Assembly (NCBI RefSeq): GCF_028618665.1
Contig: NZ_JAQITF010000007.1
Coordinates: forward strand, 1-64,000
Length of the DNA: 64,000 nt
Source: Bartonella sp. AU16XJBT
GTDB lineage: Bacteria; Pseudomonadota; Alphaproteobacteria; Rhizobiales; Rhizobiaceae
Reading direction: 5' to 3'
Made by a program: the position numbers and the translations under genes. The notes beneath the pieces are model-generated. The model was not told where the DNA came from and searched no databases. It saw only the letters and a list, made by a program, of their open reading frames with translations. Positions 9,686 to 19,676 of this stretch are shown piece by piece. Position 1 is the stretch's first letter; each line of letters begins with the position of its first letter.

Positions 9686-10711
9686 ATGAAATTTCTTGAT
9701 CAAGCTAAAGTTTATATTCGTTCTGGTAATGGAGGTTCTGGAGCAGTATCATTTCGCCGTGAAAAATTCATAGAATTTGGGGGACCAGATGGAGGGAATG
9801 GAGGACGGGGTGGTGATGTCTGGGCTCTTGTTGTTGATGGGCTTAACACGCTGATTGATTATCGCTACCAACAGCATTTTAAAGCAAAAACAGGGGGGCA
9901 TGGCAAGGGGCGTAATATGACGGGTGAGAAGGGTGATGATGTCATCCTTAAAGTTCCGGTTGGGACGCAAATTTTTGAAGAAGATAATACAACGTTAATC
10001 TGTGATTTAACACAAGTGGGACAGCGCTATCGCCTTGCGAAAGGAGGGAATGGCGGTTTTGGTAATCTTCATTTTACAACATCGACAAATCGGGCACCGC
10101 GTCGCGCAAATCCAGGTTTAGCTGGAGAAGAGCGTGCTATATGGCTTCGTTTGAAGTTAATTGCTGATGCGGGGCTTATTGGTTTACCCAATGCCGGAAA
10201 ATCAACTTTTTTAGCTTCTGTAACGGCAGCAAAGCCAAAAGTTGCAGATTATCCTTTTACCACTCTCCATCCTCATCTTGGTGTTGTACGAATTGATGGT
10301 CGTGAATTTGTTTTGGCTGATATTCCGGGGTTGATCGAAGGAGCCCATGAAGGGGTGGGAATTGGAGACCGTTTTTTAGGACATGTGGAACGTTGTCGGG
10401 TCCTCCTTCATTTGATTTCTGCTCAAGAAGAAGATGTTGCAAAAGCATATCAAATTGTGCGTCATGAACTTGAGGCCTATGGAAATAATCTAAGTGATAA
10501 AACTGAAATTGTCGCGTTAAGCCAGATAGATACGCTCACGATTGAAGAGCGTAAAATGAAGCAGGAAGCTTTGCAAAGAGAAACGGATCAACCTGTTATG
10601 ATGTTTTCGGCTGTTAGTCGCGAAGGTTTAGAAAATGTACTGCGTGCTGGTGCACATATTATTGAGATGTCACGCAAAGAGGAGATGGGTGGGGATAGCA
10701 GGATTGATTGA
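9686..10711 (+). CDS. obgE: Obg family GTPase (CgtA)
   Basis: From the ATG at 9686 the protein is 341 residues and begins [14 protein letters not shown], the usual Obg start. An in-frame GTG at 9677 would add three residues and is less likely. The glycine-rich Obg fold spans about residues 1-158, followed by the G domain with [10 protein letters not shown] (G1), [12 protein letters not shown] (G3 region) and a SQIDT-type G4. The C-terminal extension is short. The protein binds the large ribosomal subunit late in assembly and links it to growth and stringent control. The stop is one base before the proB ATG, so the two are translationally linked. Confidence 0.96.
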   Translation: MKFLDQAKVYIRSGNGGSGAVSFRREKFIEFGGPDGGNGGRGGDVWALVVDGLNTLIDYRYQQHFKAKTGGHGKGRNMTGEKGDDVILKVPVGTQIFEEDNTTLICDLTQVGQRYRLAKGGNGGFGNLHFTTSTNRAPRRANPGLAGEERAIWLRLKLIADAGLIGLPNAGKSTFLASVTAAKPKVADYPFTTLHPHLGVVRIDGREFVLADIPGLIEGAHEGVGIGDRFLGHVERCRVLLHLISAQEEDVAKAYQIVRHELEAYGNNLSDKTEIVALSQIDTLTIEERKMKQEALQRETDQPVMMFSAVSREGLENVLRAGAHIIEMSRKEEMGGDSRID

Positions 10712-10712
10712 G

Positions 10713-11852
10713 ATGGCTGTTGGATTGCAAAAACTCACACACTATAAACGTATCGTGGTCAAGATTGGATCTGCACTTTTGGTTGATCCTCAGACAGGTT
10801 TACGCGTTGAATGGCTTAAAAGCTTGATTAATGATGTTGTTGAATTGCACAAAGGAGGCGTAGAAATATTATTGGTGTCTTCAGGCGCTATTGCGCTAGG
10901 AAGGACATTGCTACAGCTTCCTAAGGGAGCTTTGAAATTGGAAGAAAGTCAGGCATGTGCTGCTTTGGGACAAATTGAATTAGCGAAAACCTATGGTGAT
11001 GCGCTTGCACAACATGGGCTCAAAACAGGTCAAATTTTGCTCACTTTATTTGATACGGAAGAGCGAAGGCGTTATCTCAATGCACGTGCGACGATCAATG
11101 TGCTTTTACGTTTTGGAGCAGTGCCTGTTATTAATGAGAATGATACTGTCGCGACGAATGAAATTCGTTATGGTGATAATGATCGTTTAGCTGCACGTGT
11201 GGCAACAATGATGGGCGCAGATCTTTTAATACTCTTATCTGATATCGATGGTCTTTATACAAAGTCTCCCCATTGTGATCCGACGGCTGAATTTATTCCT
11301 TTTGTGGCGTCCATTACGCATGATATCGAAAAAATGGCAGATGTTGCTGCTTCAGAGTTTTCGCGGGGAGGAATGAAGACCAAGCTTGATGCTGGAAAGA
11401 TAGCGAATGCTGCTGGAACGGCGATGATTATTACTTCAGGCAAACGTATGAATCCCCTTGCGGCGATTGACAAAGGTGAACGCAAGAGTTTTTTTGCGGC
11501 CGGTGAGAAATCTGTTAGTGCTTGGAAAACATGGATTTCTGGTCATTTAGATCCGTCTGGTATTTTGACGATTGATCAAGGAGCCATTAAGGCTCTTGAA
11601 TCAGGAAAATCATTATTAGCAGCAGGGGTTATTGCTGTTGAGGGAAATTTCCATCGTGGGGATACGGTTGCTATTGTTGATATAAATGGGGTTGAGATTG
11701 CGCGTGGACTTGTAAGTTATGGCAAAGATGAAGCTGTACGCATTATAGGGCGTAAAAGCGAAGAAATAGAATCTATTCTTGGGTATGAGGCACGCTCTGC
11801 TATGGTGCATCGTAATGATATGATTTTACGCTGCTTGACCAATTCTGTTTAA
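10713..11852 (+). CDS. proB: Glutamate 5-kinase
   Basis: The chosen ATG at 10713 lies one base after the obgE stop and gives 379 residues. The open frame runs 26 codons further back inside obgE, which I regard as non-coding. The amino-acid kinase domain begins at [13 protein letters not shown], carries VSSGAIALG near residue 55 and INENDTVAT near 140, and is followed by a C-terminal PUA domain (from about residue 280). It phosphorylates L-glutamate at the gamma position, the first and usually proline-inhibited step of proline synthesis. ProA follows after about 30 bp, completing the two-enzyme module. Confidence 0.96.
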   Translation: MAVGLQKLTHYKRIVVKIGSALLVDPQTGLRVEWLKSLINDVVELHKGGVEILLVSSGAIALGRTLLQLPKGALKLEESQACAALGQIELAKTYGDALAQHGLKTGQILLTLFDTEERRRYLNARATINVLLRFGAVPVINENDTVATNEIRYGDNDRLAARVATMMGADLLILLSDIDGLYTKSPHCDPTAEFIPFVASITHDIEKMADVAASEFSRGGMKTKLDAGKIANAAGTAMIITSGKRMNPLAAIDKGERKSFFAAGEKSVSAWKTWISGHLDPSGILTIDQGAIKALESGKSLLAAGVIAVEGNFHRGDTVAIVDINGVEIARGLVSYGKDEAVRIIGRKSEEIESILGYEARSAMVHRNDMILRCLTNSV

Positions 11853-11884
11853 AAAAGTTACTTTGGTTTTATTGTTTTGGTAGA

Positions 11885-13153
11885 GTGAATGATACGATGA
11901 CTTTAGAAGAACAAATGAAAGATATGGGAAAAAAAGCACGTTTTGGCGCTGCAGCTTTGGCTGTTGCTTCTTCTGAGCAAAAGAACAATGCGTTGGAAAT
12001 GATCGCTTTAAGTCTAGAGGCTCACTCAGATGAAATTTTACGGGCGAATTGTTTGGATTTAGAGAAGGCTGCTCAGAATAATTTGAAAGCCGCAATGGTT
12101 GATCGGCTCAAATTAGATGAATTGCGTTTGGGTGCAATGATAGATAGTGTTCGCCAAGTTGCTCGTTTATCTGATCCGGTTGGGCAGGTCATGAGTGCGT
12201 GGACACGCCCCAATGGGCTTCATATAAGTCGTGTACGGACACCTCTTGGTGTGATTGGTATTATTTATGAGAGTCGCCCAAATGTTACAGTTGATGCGAG
12301 TGCTTTGTGTTTAAAAGCGGGTAATGCCGCGATTTTGCGCGGTGGTTCGGATAGTTTTCATTCTTCACATGCTCTTCATCGTGCATTAGTACAAGGTTTG
12401 GAGCGCGCTGGTTTACCGAAAGATGCAATTCAAATGGTTGCAACGACAGATCGTGCTGCCGTTGGGGAAATGCTCAAAGGATTGGATGGAGCGATTGATG
12501 TGATCGTGCCACGTGGTGGAAAGAGTCTTGTTGCGCGCGTTCAGTCTGATGCACGTGTTCCAATTTTTGCCCATTTAGAGGGACTTTGTCATATTTATAT
12601 TGATAAATCAGCAGATTTGGATATGGCGCGCAATATTGTTTTAAATGCGAAGTTGCGTCGGACAGGGATATGTGGTGCTGTTGAGACAGTTCTCATTGAC
12701 AACGAGGCATTAAAAAAGTTTCTTCCTGTTTTGACTGCTTTACAGGAGAAGGGGTGTGAAATCCGTGCCACAGAAGATATTGTATTTCTTCTGCCAGATG
12801 TGAAATTAGCCTCTGAAGAAGACTGGTCACATGAATATCTTGATGCTATTCTTTCTGTTAAAACGGTTGAAGGGGTTGAGGGAGCCATTTCTCATATTAA
12901 GCGTTATTCATCAGGACATACGGAATCGATTATTGCTGAGGATATGGAAGTGGTGAAGAATTTTTTTAATCATTTGGATTCAGCTATTTTATTGCACAAT
13001 GCGTCCACACAATTTGCTGATGGAGGTGAGTTTGGTTTTGGAATGGAAATTGGTATCGCAACAGGAAAAATGCATGCACGTGGTCCCATAGGTGTTGAAC
13101 AGCTGACATCATTTCAATATCATGTTAAAGGAAATGGTCAGGTTAGAGCTTGA
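11885..13153 (+). CDS. proA: Gamma-glutamyl phosphate reductase
   Basis: An aldehyde-dehydrogenase-fold protein of 422 residues from a GTG at 11885. An ATG four codons later (11897) is equally possible. Signature stretches are [17 protein letters not shown] near residue 120, the alternating [15 protein letters not shown] near 150, and the active-site cysteine in [11 protein letters not shown] near 263. It reduces gamma-glutamyl phosphate to glutamate semialdehyde with NADPH, directly after the ProB step. Its TGA overlaps the TTG start of nadD. Confidence 0.95.
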   Translation: MNDTMTLEEQMKDMGKKARFGAAALAVASSEQKNNALEMIALSLEAHSDEILRANCLDLEKAAQNNLKAAMVDRLKLDELRLGAMIDSVRQVARLSDPVGQVMSAWTRPNGLHISRVRTPLGVIGIIYESRPNVTVDASALCLKAGNAAILRGGSDSFHSSHALHRALVQGLERAGLPKDAIQMVATTDRAAVGEMLKGLDGAIDVIVPRGGKSLVARVQSDARVPIFAHLEGLCHIYIDKSADLDMARNIVLNAKLRRTGICGAVETVLIDNEALKKFLPVLTALQEKGCEIRATEDIVFLLPDVKLASEEDWSHEYLDAILSVKTVEGVEGAISHIKRYSSGHTESIIAEDMEVVKNFFNHLDSAILLHNASTQFADGGEFGFGMEIGIATGKMHARGPIGVEQLTSFQYHVKGNGQVRA

Positions 13154-13776
13154 AAAATCCATTTTTTCCATGGAAAAATCGTATGCCACCTGTTGAAAGA
13201 TCCAATGTTGTGGGTCTTTTTGGTGGTTCCTTTAATCCGCCGCATGCGGGGCATCTTCTTGTTGCAAAAATTGCTATTCGTCGTTTGCATCTTGATCAGT
13301 TATGGTGGATGGTTAGTCCAGGGAATCCTTTAAAGGATTGTACACAGTTGCTTCCTTTAGAGGAGAGGATGCAATTAAGTTTTAAGCTTATTGATCATCC
13401 GAAAATTCGCTTAACAGGTTTTGAGCAGGCTATAGGGAGCAAAGTATCAGTCGAGACGATTTTTCATATTCTGAATCATTACAGTGGCGTAAATTTTGTA
13501 TGGATTATAGGTGCAGATAGTTTTACAACGATTCATCATTGGTATCGATGGCGTGATATTGTCTCTATGCTTCCTATTGCAATTATTGACCGTCCTTTAG
13601 GCAATAAGTCAGCTCTCTCTTCTCCTATGGCACACATTTATCACCAGTTTCGTTTGGATGAGAGAGAAAGTGAGCGATTACCTTTTATAAAACCACCAGC
13701 TTGGACTTATTTGCATGGACCTTTATCTTTTCAATCTTCAACAAACCTTCGTTTGAAGAAGAATAATTTTTCTTGA
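13150..13776 (+). CDS. nadD: Nicotinate-nucleotide adenylyltransferase
   Basis: A 208-residue nucleotidyltransferase with the HxGH-type motif in [18 protein letters not shown] (about residues 22-40), the [12 protein letters not shown] block near 55-65, and [14 protein letters not shown] near 120. It transfers AMP from ATP to nicotinate mononucleotide in NAD synthesis. The frame opens with a TTG at 13150 that overlaps the proA stop; an ATG at 13183 would trim 11 residues and still keep the whole domain. It belongs to a proA-nadD-rsfS-rlmH run common in this order. Confidence 0.94.
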   Translation: MKNPFFPWKNRMPPVERSNVVGLFGGSFNPPHAGHLLVAKIAIRRLHLDQLWWMVSPGNPLKDCTQLLPLEERMQLSFKLIDHPKIRLTGFEQAIGSKVSVETIFHILNHYSGVNFVWIIGADSFTTIHHWYRWRDIVSMLPIAIIDRPLGNKSALSSPMAHIYHQFRLDERESERLPFIKPPAWTYLHGPLSFQSSTNLRLKKNNFS

Positions 13777-13793
13777 ACAATTTATAAGATTCT

Positions 13794-13818
13794 GCTTCTC
13801 TTTAGAGAAAGCTTTTTT
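13794..13818 (+). terminator. Probable intrinsic terminator after nadD
   Basis: GCTT-CTCT pairs with AGAG-A-AAGC (one bulged A), followed by six T residues at 13813-13818. It lies 18 bp after the nadD stop and before rsfS, so rsfS probably has its own promoter or depends on read-through. Confidence 0.6.
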
Positions 13819-13883
13819 ACATTCTACAACAATAAGAAAGGAATATTGATCTGAAAAACGTTGTACAAAACCACTCTTACGAT

Positions 13884-14273
13884 ATGATGCCCTTAACAGA
13901 AAAAGAAGTTTTTTCTGTTAAGGAGAGTCTGGAAATTATTCTCAAGAGTTTAGAAGATACAAAAGCAGAAGATATTGTTGCTATTGATATTCAAGGGAAG
14001 TCATCTTTGGCTGATTATATGGTCATAGCTTCAGCAAATTCCCAGCGTCATGTATCTTCTATTGCTGATCATTTGTTACGCATTTGGAAAGACAGTGGGC
14101 AAGGCCTTGCACGTGTAGAAGGGCTTTCTGGAGGTGATTGGGTGTTAATTGATACAGGTGATATTATCATTCACCTTTTTCGTCCGGAAATTCGTCTTTT
14201 TTATAATTTAGAAAAAATATGGATGGCTCCAGATTTAAACAATACAACATCGGTTCTCTTCGGAGATCATTAA
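13884..14273 (+). CDS. rsfS: Ribosomal silencing factor RsfS (Iojap family)
   Basis: A protein of 129 residues with the RsfS core: L-E-D-T-K-A-E-D-I near residue 25, SLADYMVIASANSQRHV near 46-62, and GDWVLIDTGDIIIHLFRPEIR near 92-112. It binds uL14 on the large subunit and blocks joining with the small subunit under starvation. The ATG-ATG at 13884 lacks a clear ribosome binding site. A good AAAGGA at about 13838 sits upstream, but no standard in-frame start follows it. RlmH follows one base after the stop. Confidence 0.92.
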   Translation: MMPLTEKEVFSVKESLEIILKSLEDTKAEDIVAIDIQGKSSLADYMVIASANSQRHVSSIADHLLRIWKDSGQGLARVEGLSGGDWVLIDTGDIIIHLFRPEIRLFYNLEKIWMAPDLNNTTSVLFGDH

Positions 14274-14274
14274 A

Positions 14275-14757
14275 ATGCAAATTTCTATTTTTGCGGTTGG
14301 TCGTATGAAAAGTGGAGCAGAGCAAAAATTGGTTCTGCATTATTTGGATCGTTTTTCTAAAAGTTCTGGAGCTGTAGGATTTCATTTAAAAAAGTTACAA
14401 GAGATACCAGAAAGTCGTGCTCAAACAGCGTGTCAACGTATGGAGGAAGAGGGAAGAAAACTTATTGAATTTTTACCTGAAAAATGTCGATTAATTGTGT
14501 TGGATGAGCGTGGAGAGTCGATTTCTTCAGCTGCTTTTGCTGAAAAATTAGGGTGTTATCGTGATGAAGGCATTCGAGATGTCATCATTGCTTTGGGGGG
14601 ACCTGATGGGCATAATGAACAAATAAGGAATCGTGCTGATTTTCTTTTATCTTTTGGTTTTATGACGTGGCCACATCAAATTGCACGCATTCTTCTCACA
14701 GAACAACTTTACCGTGCTGTAACCATTGCAAATCATCATCCCTATCATCGTTTTTAA
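14275..14757 (+). CDS. rlmH: 23S rRNA (pseudouridine-1915-N3) methyltransferase RlmH
   Basis: A 160-residue SPOUT-class enzyme. The knot region carries LIVLDERGESISS near residue 75 and the SAM-binding IALGGPDGHNE near 105-115, and the C-terminus ends EQLYRAVTIANHHPYHRF, as is characteristic. It methylates position 1915 in helix 69 of 23S rRNA on assembled 70S ribosomes. It is tightly spaced behind rsfS, both acting on the large subunit. Confidence 0.95.
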   Translation: MQISIFAVGRMKSGAEQKLVLHYLDRFSKSSGAVGFHLKKLQEIPESRAQTACQRMEEEGRKLIEFLPEKCRLIVLDERGESISSAAFAEKLGCYRDEGIRDVIIALGGPDGHNEQIRNRADFLLSFGFMTWPHQIARILLTEQLYRAVTIANHHPYHRF

Positions 14758-14849
14758 ATATTTTTGTTCAATTTTTATCACTTATTTATATATTTATTAA
14801 TATAGTTTTAGCCGACACCGTTTAAAGCATCTCTCGTGTATACGATGAG

Positions 14850-16136
14850 GTGTTATGGTTTTTGCAAATGAAAAAGCTTCTTCATAGAAAGATGCGATAT
14901 TTATATGGGGAATGCGTGATATTTGTCATCCTGCTCTTGAGTATGTTTTTTTGCTTTTCTGCATCGCATGCGGAAGATACAATGAGGAGTACAGAAGTAC
15001 ATAAAGAATTGGGAGAAATTCGTCAAAATATTTCACTTTCGCGTGAGCGTGTTGTTTTTCTTACGCGTCAAGTTGAGAATTTAAAAAAAGATCAACGTGT
15101 TTTGAGTGATGCACTCATAAAAGCTGCTCAAGAAGAACGTAAAGTCGCAGATGATATTGCAGAAAGGGAAGAAAAGCTTGAAAAAATGATAGAAAAGCGG
15201 GTACAAGTCTATCAAAGTTTAAAAAGTCGTCGCACTGAATTTGCAGAAGTTCTTGCAATTTTAGAACGTATGGGATTAAATCCACCTCCAGCTCTTGTGA
15301 TACAGCCAGAGGATGTGTTGGCTTCTATGCGCAGTTCTGTTTTATTAGGGGCTGTCATTCCTCAGATGCAAGAGAAAACACGAGATTTAACAGAGAAACT
15401 CAAGGAGTTGACCAATTTAAGCAATTCCATTACTATGGAATATACGGCATTAAAGACCAAACTGCAAAGTCAAGCAGAACAGCGAAAACGTCTAGAGCTT
15501 TTATTAGACAAAAAAAACAAACTACAAAAAAAATCAGAAAAAGAACTTACAGAACAGCAACAAAAAAATATTGCTCTTGCTAAAAAAGCGCAGTCTTTGG
15601 AAGAATTGATTTTAGAGCTTGACCGTCAGTCAAAACTTAACTCTGATTCATCAATACAGATACGGAAAAGTTTACAATTGTTAGAGCAATCCAATTTTGA
15701 AAGCCGAAAAGGTTCTTTACTTTTTCCTGTTTCAGGAAAAAGAATCCGATATTCTCATAAGAATTCGCAGATTACGCGTTTTGGTGAGACGATAGAAACA
15801 GAGTCAGGGGCTGTTGTTATATCGCCCGCGGATGCTTTTGTTGCTTTTGCTGGGCCATTTCGTTCTTACGGACAGTTAATCATTCTCAATGTTGGAAATG
15901 GTTATCATATCATTCTTACTGGAATGTCGAAAATTAATGTAAAACAGGGGCAGTTTGTTCTTTCAGGTGAGCCTCTGGGTATGATGGGGATGCAATTTAT
16001 TGCAAATAGTGTTGCATTGGATATAGGAAAAGCTTCTCCAATGCTTTACATTGAGTTTAGAAAGCAGGGAAAGCCTGTAAATCCAACTCCTTGGTGGCAG
16101 ACTGAAAAAATGAGAAGGAGCCAAAATGATTCGTAA
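14850..16136 (+). CDS. EnvC-like murein hydrolase activator (degenerate M23/LytM domain)
   Basis: A 428-residue envelope protein. An N-terminal hydrophobic segment (about residues 22-40, ending SASHAED) is a signal peptide or anchor. A long coiled coil rich in K/E/Q runs to about residue 275, and a LytM-like beta domain follows. The domain retains the fold outline (GQLIILNVGNGYHIIL, and ...LYIEFRKQGKPVNPTPWW at the end) but the zinc ligands of active M23 peptidases are not visible: no H-x-H appears where expected. This matches EnvC, which activates amidases rather than cutting wall itself. The GTG at 14850 opens the frame; an ATG at 14868 is an alternative. It overlaps ctpA by 11 bp. Confidence 0.85.
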   Translation: MLWFLQMKKLLHRKMRYLYGECVIFVILLLSMFFCFSASHAEDTMRSTEVHKELGEIRQNISLSRERVVFLTRQVENLKKDQRVLSDALIKAAQEERKVADDIAEREEKLEKMIEKRVQVYQSLKSRRTEFAEVLAILERMGLNPPPALVIQPEDVLASMRSSVLLGAVIPQMQEKTRDLTEKLKELTNLSNSITMEYTALKTKLQSQAEQRKRLELLLDKKNKLQKKSEKELTEQQQKNIALAKKAQSLEELILELDRQSKLNSDSSIQIRKSLQLLEQSNFESRKGSLLFPVSGKRIRYSHKNSQITRFGETIETESGAVVISPADAFVAFAGPFRSYGQLIILNVGNGYHIILTGMSKINVKQGQFVLSGEPLGMMGMQFIANSVALDIGKASPMLYIEFRKQGKPVNPTPWWQTEKMRRSQNDS

Positions 16137-17436
16137 AGTTATTCTTTTGGTCGCTGGGGTATTGCTCGGCGCCTGTTCAATGATTATGGTGCAGTCTGTT
16201 GCTGCAAATAATGAAGATAACGCCTATAAAAAATTGGCCATATTTGGCGATGTTTTTGAACGCGTGCGTAAGCAATACGTCACAGTTCCAGATGATAAAA
16301 AGCTTATTGAAAATGCTATCAATGGCATGCTTACATCACTGGACCCCCATTCATCTTATTTGAATGCTGAAGAAGCTAAAGATATGCGGGATTCTACGAA
16401 AGGAGAATTCGGAGGTCTTGGTATTGAGGTCACTATGGAAAAAAACTTAATTAAAGTTGTTTCACCGATGGATGATACCCCCGCTTCAAAAGCAGGTATT
16501 CTAGCAGGAGATCTTATTTCAAAAATTGATGATGTACAAACGAATGGTCAAACATTGAATGAAGCTGTTAATAAAATGCGAGGGGCTCCTGGAACACCAA
16601 TTACTTTAACAATTATTCGTTCTGGCGTTGATCAGCCATTTGAAGTTAAAATTATTCGTGATATTATCAAGGTAAAAGCGGTGAAATATCGGGTTGAGGG
16701 CGACATTGGATATTTAAGAGTTATTCAGTTTTCTGAGCAGACATTAGGGAATCTTCTGGCAGCGATTAAAGATATCCAATCTAAAATTCCTGAAGATAAA
16801 CTAAAAGGTTATGTTCTTGATTTGCGGCTTAATCCTGGTGGACTTTTAGATCAAGCTGTTAATGTTTCGAGTGCTTTTCTCAATAAAGGTGAGATTGTAT
16901 CAACGCGTGGCCGTAAAAAGAGTGATGTGACGAGATTTGATGCGAAGCCAGGTGATGTCATCAATGGAAAACCACTCATTGTCCTTATTAATGGTGGTTC
17001 GGCAAGTGCTTCTGAAATTGTTGCAGGTGCCCTACAAGATCATCGTCGTGCAACAATTTTAGGGACGCAATCTTTTGGTAAAGGATCTGTTCAAACGATC
17101 ATTCCTCTAGGCGAAGATGGTGCCTTACGTTTAACAACAGCACTTTATTATACGCCGTCTGGCACTTCTATTCAAGGAACAGGGATCACACCTGATATTA
17201 TTGTAGAGCAACCACTTCCTGAAAAATATAAGGGTTATGATGTAAAAGTTGGTGAGTCCGCATTAAAAGGGCATATCAAAGGGAAACGAGAAAACAATAA
17301 AGGATCTGGTTCAGCTGCTTTTGTTCCGAAAGATCCTAAGGATGATATTCAATTGAATGAGGCTTACAAACTGTTACGGGGTGAGCTGGCGAATGCAGCA
17401 TTTCCACCAGATCCCAATAAGGATATATTAAAGTGA
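16126..17436 (+). CDS. ctpA: Carboxy-terminal processing protease, S41 family
   Basis: A periplasmic protease of 436 residues. A signal segment at residues 4-26 is followed by a PDZ domain (about 90-175, with GGLGIEV) and the S41 catalytic domain. The nucleophile lies in GGSASASEIVAG near residue 293 and the general base lysine in QSFGKGSVQT near 318. The family trims C-termini of envelope proteins, including wall hydrolases. It starts inside the end of the EnvC-like gene with AGAAGGAG upstream, so coupling is likely. In B. bacilliformis a ctpA gene is known next to ialAB, and the same order is seen here. Confidence 0.95.
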   Translation: MIRKVILLVAGVLLGACSMIMVQSVAANNEDNAYKKLAIFGDVFERVRKQYVTVPDDKKLIENAINGMLTSLDPHSSYLNAEEAKDMRDSTKGEFGGLGIEVTMEKNLIKVVSPMDDTPASKAGILAGDLISKIDDVQTNGQTLNEAVNKMRGAPGTPITLTIIRSGVDQPFEVKIIRDIIKVKAVKYRVEGDIGYLRVIQFSEQTLGNLLAAIKDIQSKIPEDKLKGYVLDLRLNPGGLLDQAVNVSSAFLNKGEIVSTRGRKKSDVTRFDAKPGDVINGKPLIVLINGGSASASEIVAGALQDHRRATILGTQSFGKGSVQTIIPLGEDGALRLTTALYYTPSGTSIQGTGITPDIIVEQPLPEKYKGYDVKVGESALKGHIKGKRENNKGSGSAAFVPKDPKDDIQLNEAYKLLRGELANAAFPPDPNKDILK

Positions 17437-17473
17437 GAAATGATATCGATAGCTTGCGCTTTTGAGGAATATA

Positions 17474-17995
17474 ATGGATGCAGATGTTAACTTGAAGACT
17501 CTTCCTTATCGCAGATGTGTTGGGATTGTTGTCTTTAATCATGAAGGTAAAGTTTGGGTCGGGCGTCGTTTAATGACGCCTGCTCATGCGGATATTGAAA
17601 TATCGCATCGTTGGCAGCTTCCTCAAGGAGGGATTGATGAAGATGAAAAGCCATTAGATGCGGCATATCGTGAACTTTATGAAGAAACGGGTATTCGATC
17701 TATAAAGTTGATTAAAGAAGCGCAAAATTGGTTCCACTATGATTTTCCACAAGAACTTGTTGGAAGCGCATTAAGCAACAAATATCGTGGGCAAATGCAA
17801 AAATGGTTTGCGTTTCAGTTTACGGGAGAGCTTTCTGAAATTGCAATTAATCCACCGCCAGACGGCAATAAAGCGGAATTCGATCAATGGAAATGGATTG
17901 ATCTAGAAACCCTTCCTTTGATTGTTGTTTCTTTTAAAAAGCATGTTTATATGAGAGTTGTCAACGAATTTCGAGGTAGCCTTAGGTCATTATAA
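17474..17995 (+). CDS. rppH: RNA pyrophosphohydrolase RppH (invasion protein A, IalA)
   Basis: From the ATG at 17474 the protein is 173 residues; a TTG four codons earlier (17462) is possible. A complete Nudix box, GGIDEDEK...RELYEETGI, lies at about residues 52-74, preceded by RCVGIVVFNHEGKVWVGRR. The family removes pyrophosphate from 5'-triphosphorylated RNA and cleaves dinucleoside polyphosphates. In Bartonella this gene is known as ialA and, with ialB, was linked to erythrocyte invasion in B. bacilliformis. It lies 37 bp after ctpA and about 110 bp before ialB. Confidence 0.95.
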   Translation: MDADVNLKTLPYRRCVGIVVFNHEGKVWVGRRLMTPAHADIEISHRWQLPQGGIDEDEKPLDAAYRELYEETGIRSIKLIKEAQNWFHYDFPQELVGSALSNKYRGQMQKWFAFQFTGELSEIAINPPPDGNKAEFDQWKWIDLETLPLIVVSFKKHVYMRVVNEFRGSLRSL

Positions 17996-18104
17996 AAGCT
18001 ATATGACTATGAGAAAGCTTTTTTTATTAAGATGCTTTATATGATGTATATTATTTATAAATGATAATCATGTTTCTCTTTTATGTAAAGAACAGGAATA
18101 TAAA

Positions 18105-18665
18105 ATGAAAAAGTTATTTAATTTACTTATAGTTTGTACTCTTTTGAGTATTTCATCTGTTGCATTTGCAACAAGTTCAAAGCCTTCTGCACCGAAAGAG
18201 GCAGCAGCGACATTGCCAAATGGCGCTTCTTCTTTAACTGAAACCTATGGTTTGTGGACCATTAACTGTGGGTTACAAGAAGGGAAAAGAATTTGTTTTA
18301 TGCACCGTCAAGAAGTAAATGAGCAGGGGCGTGTTATTGTGGCTATGAGCCTTATTCTCAATACTGAAGGTGTTGTATCGGGTAATTTAACAGTTCCTTT
18401 TGGCATTTTGGTTTCTAAGCCTGTCCGTTTACAAGTTGATGAAGGAAAAGCTGTTATTGAAACCGGTATTCGGACTTGTGTACCAGCAGGTTGCATGGTT
18501 CCAGTTGCTTTTGACAAAAATCACGTAGCAGCTTTACGTTCTGGAAAACAATTAAAGTTGGCGATGACAATTGCGGCTGCAGGTGAACCAGCTTTGAATG
18601 ATTTATTTGTTCAGCTCGATGGTTTTAGTAATGCCCTTAACCGTTTGATTGCTTTGCAGAAATAA
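18105..18665 (+). CDS. ialB: Invasion-associated locus B protein
   Basis: A 186-residue secreted protein with a typical signal peptide (basic MKK, hydrophobic core, likely cleavage after VAFA near residue 23). The IalB domain has the conserved WTINCG, a second Cys in KRICFMH, and a Cys pair in RTCVPAGCMVPV near 125-132. CAGGA lies upstream of the ATG. Position behind rppH/ialA identifies it as the classical ialB rather than one of the paralogues such as the gene at 5897. The protein is required for full erythrocyte invasion in B. bacilliformis, but its molecular activity is unclear. Confidence 0.95.
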   Translation: MKKLFNLLIVCTLLSISSVAFATSSKPSAPKEAAATLPNGASSLTETYGLWTINCGLQEGKRICFMHRQEVNEQGRVIVAMSLILNTEGVVSGNLTVPFGILVSKPVRLQVDEGKAVIETGIRTCVPAGCMVPVAFDKNHVAALRSGKQLKLAMTIAAAGEPALNDLFVQLDGFSNALNRLIALQK

Positions 18666-18675
18666 TTTTAAAAAC

Positions 18676-18704
18676 AAAAACGGCCTTTTAAGGCCGTTTT
18701 TAGT
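18676..18704 (+). terminator. Strong intrinsic terminator after ialB
   Basis: A perfect inverted repeat, AAAAACGGCCTT / AAGGCCGTTTTT (18676-18687 with 18690-18701), ends in a T-run. It lies 10 bp after the ialB stop and closes the obg-to-ial block. The flanking A-run could also let it work in reverse. Confidence 0.92.
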
Positions 18705-18993
18705 TTTTGCGTATATGATCATTCAAACGATGAGATTTAAGGTTAATCTTATAATTAAGAGGTTTTAAAGTTTTCAGATTATTTTCTGTTTCTTTTCTTT
18801 CCATTGCACTATTTTTAATTTTGATATTTGTCTTCTCGCTTCATCATCATTAAATGGAGAGGCGGAGAAGTTGGAATATTTAGTCTTTTATTCACAGAAT
18901 ATTAGAGTATAAATATTGTATTCAATATACAGACTTATCTTAACGAAGGCTTTTTATACGCTTTTCTGTTTCCTGGATTGAAAGAGATAACGC
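18705..18993 (+). other. Intergenic region before yggT
   Basis: About 290 bp of AT-rich DNA between the ialB terminator and yggT. It presumably carries the yggT promoter, but no -35/-10 pair stands out. GAAAGAGAT shortly before 18994 is the likely ribosome binding site. Confidence 0.45.
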
Positions 18994-19287
18994 ATGGTTT
19001 ATGCATTGCTTCAAACGATTGATTTGGTTTTTAATATTTATATTGATATTTTAATTGCTAGTGTCATTTTTTCTTGGCTTTATGTTTTTAATATCATAAA
19101 TTCGCGCAACCGCTTTGTTATTTTGATAGGAAACTTTTTATATCGCCTTACAAATCCCATTTTAAACCCTATCCGGCGGATTTTACCAAATTTGGGAACA
19201 ATTGATATTTCGCCTATTGTGGTGTTTATTATTATTTATTTTATTCGTACTTTTATGTGGCGCGCTTACGCAAGCATGTATCTATAG
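18994..19287 (+). CDS. YggT family membrane protein
   Basis: A 97-residue protein with two hydrophobic helices (about residues 8-30 and 70-90) on either side of the family-typical polar stretch with [16 protein letters not shown]. YggT proteins are small inner-membrane proteins whose function is poorly defined; some reports connect them with osmotic or cell-shape functions. The DUF167 gene follows 22 bp later, a pairing seen widely in proteobacteria. Confidence 0.9.
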   Translation: MVYALLQTIDLVFNIYIDILIASVIFSWLYVFNIINSRNRFVILIGNFLYRLTNPILNPIRRILPNLGTIDISPIVVFIIIYFIRTFMWRAYASMYL

Positions 19288-19309
19288 AAATGTGATTTGA
19301 GGCAAATAT

Positions 19310-19624
19310 ATGTTTTATCAAGTTGATAAAAGTAGTTTGATTTTGTTTGTATACCTCATTCCCAAATCATCTGTTGACAAAATAATAGGGATTGAATGTA
19401 GGGATGGTGAGAAACAATATCTGGTTACACGCCTTCGTGCTGTTCCTGAAGATGGCAAAGCAAATAAAGCTCTCATTAAATTTTTTGCGAAGCAGTGGAA
19501 AATTCCATCTTCTTCTATTTCTCTGAAAAGTGGGGCAACATCTCGCTACAAACAACTTCACTTTTCAACACATTTAGAAGAGTTAAAGGAGATATGGCAA
19601 TCCTTTAGAGATCGTATCTCGTAG
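19310..19624 (+). CDS. DUF167 (YggU) family protein
   Basis: A 104-residue soluble protein. The family motif is in VTRLRAVPEDGKANKALIKF (about residues 40-59), followed by LKSGATSRYKQLHF. The biochemical role of the family is unknown. A GAGG lies 7 bases before the ATG, and the gene is close behind yggT, so the two are probably one transcript. Confidence 0.9.
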   Translation: MFYQVDKSSLILFVYLIPKSSVDKIIGIECRDGEKQYLVTRLRAVPEDGKANKALIKFFAKQWKIPSSSISLKSGATSRYKQLHFSTHLEELKEIWQSFRDRIS

Positions 19625-19640
19625 AAAAATAAATAATAAA

Positions 19641-19658
19641 GCCTATTAAAAAATAGGC
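19641..19658. terminator. Hairpin between convergent DUF167 and ppa genes
   Basis: GCCTATT pairs with AATAGGC around an AAAA loop. The better T-rich tail is on the reverse strand (TTTATTATTTATTTTT), so it most likely ends the typA/ppa transcript and may also stop the forward one. Confidence 0.65.
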
Positions 19659-19676
19659 CTTATGTTATTAAAATTA

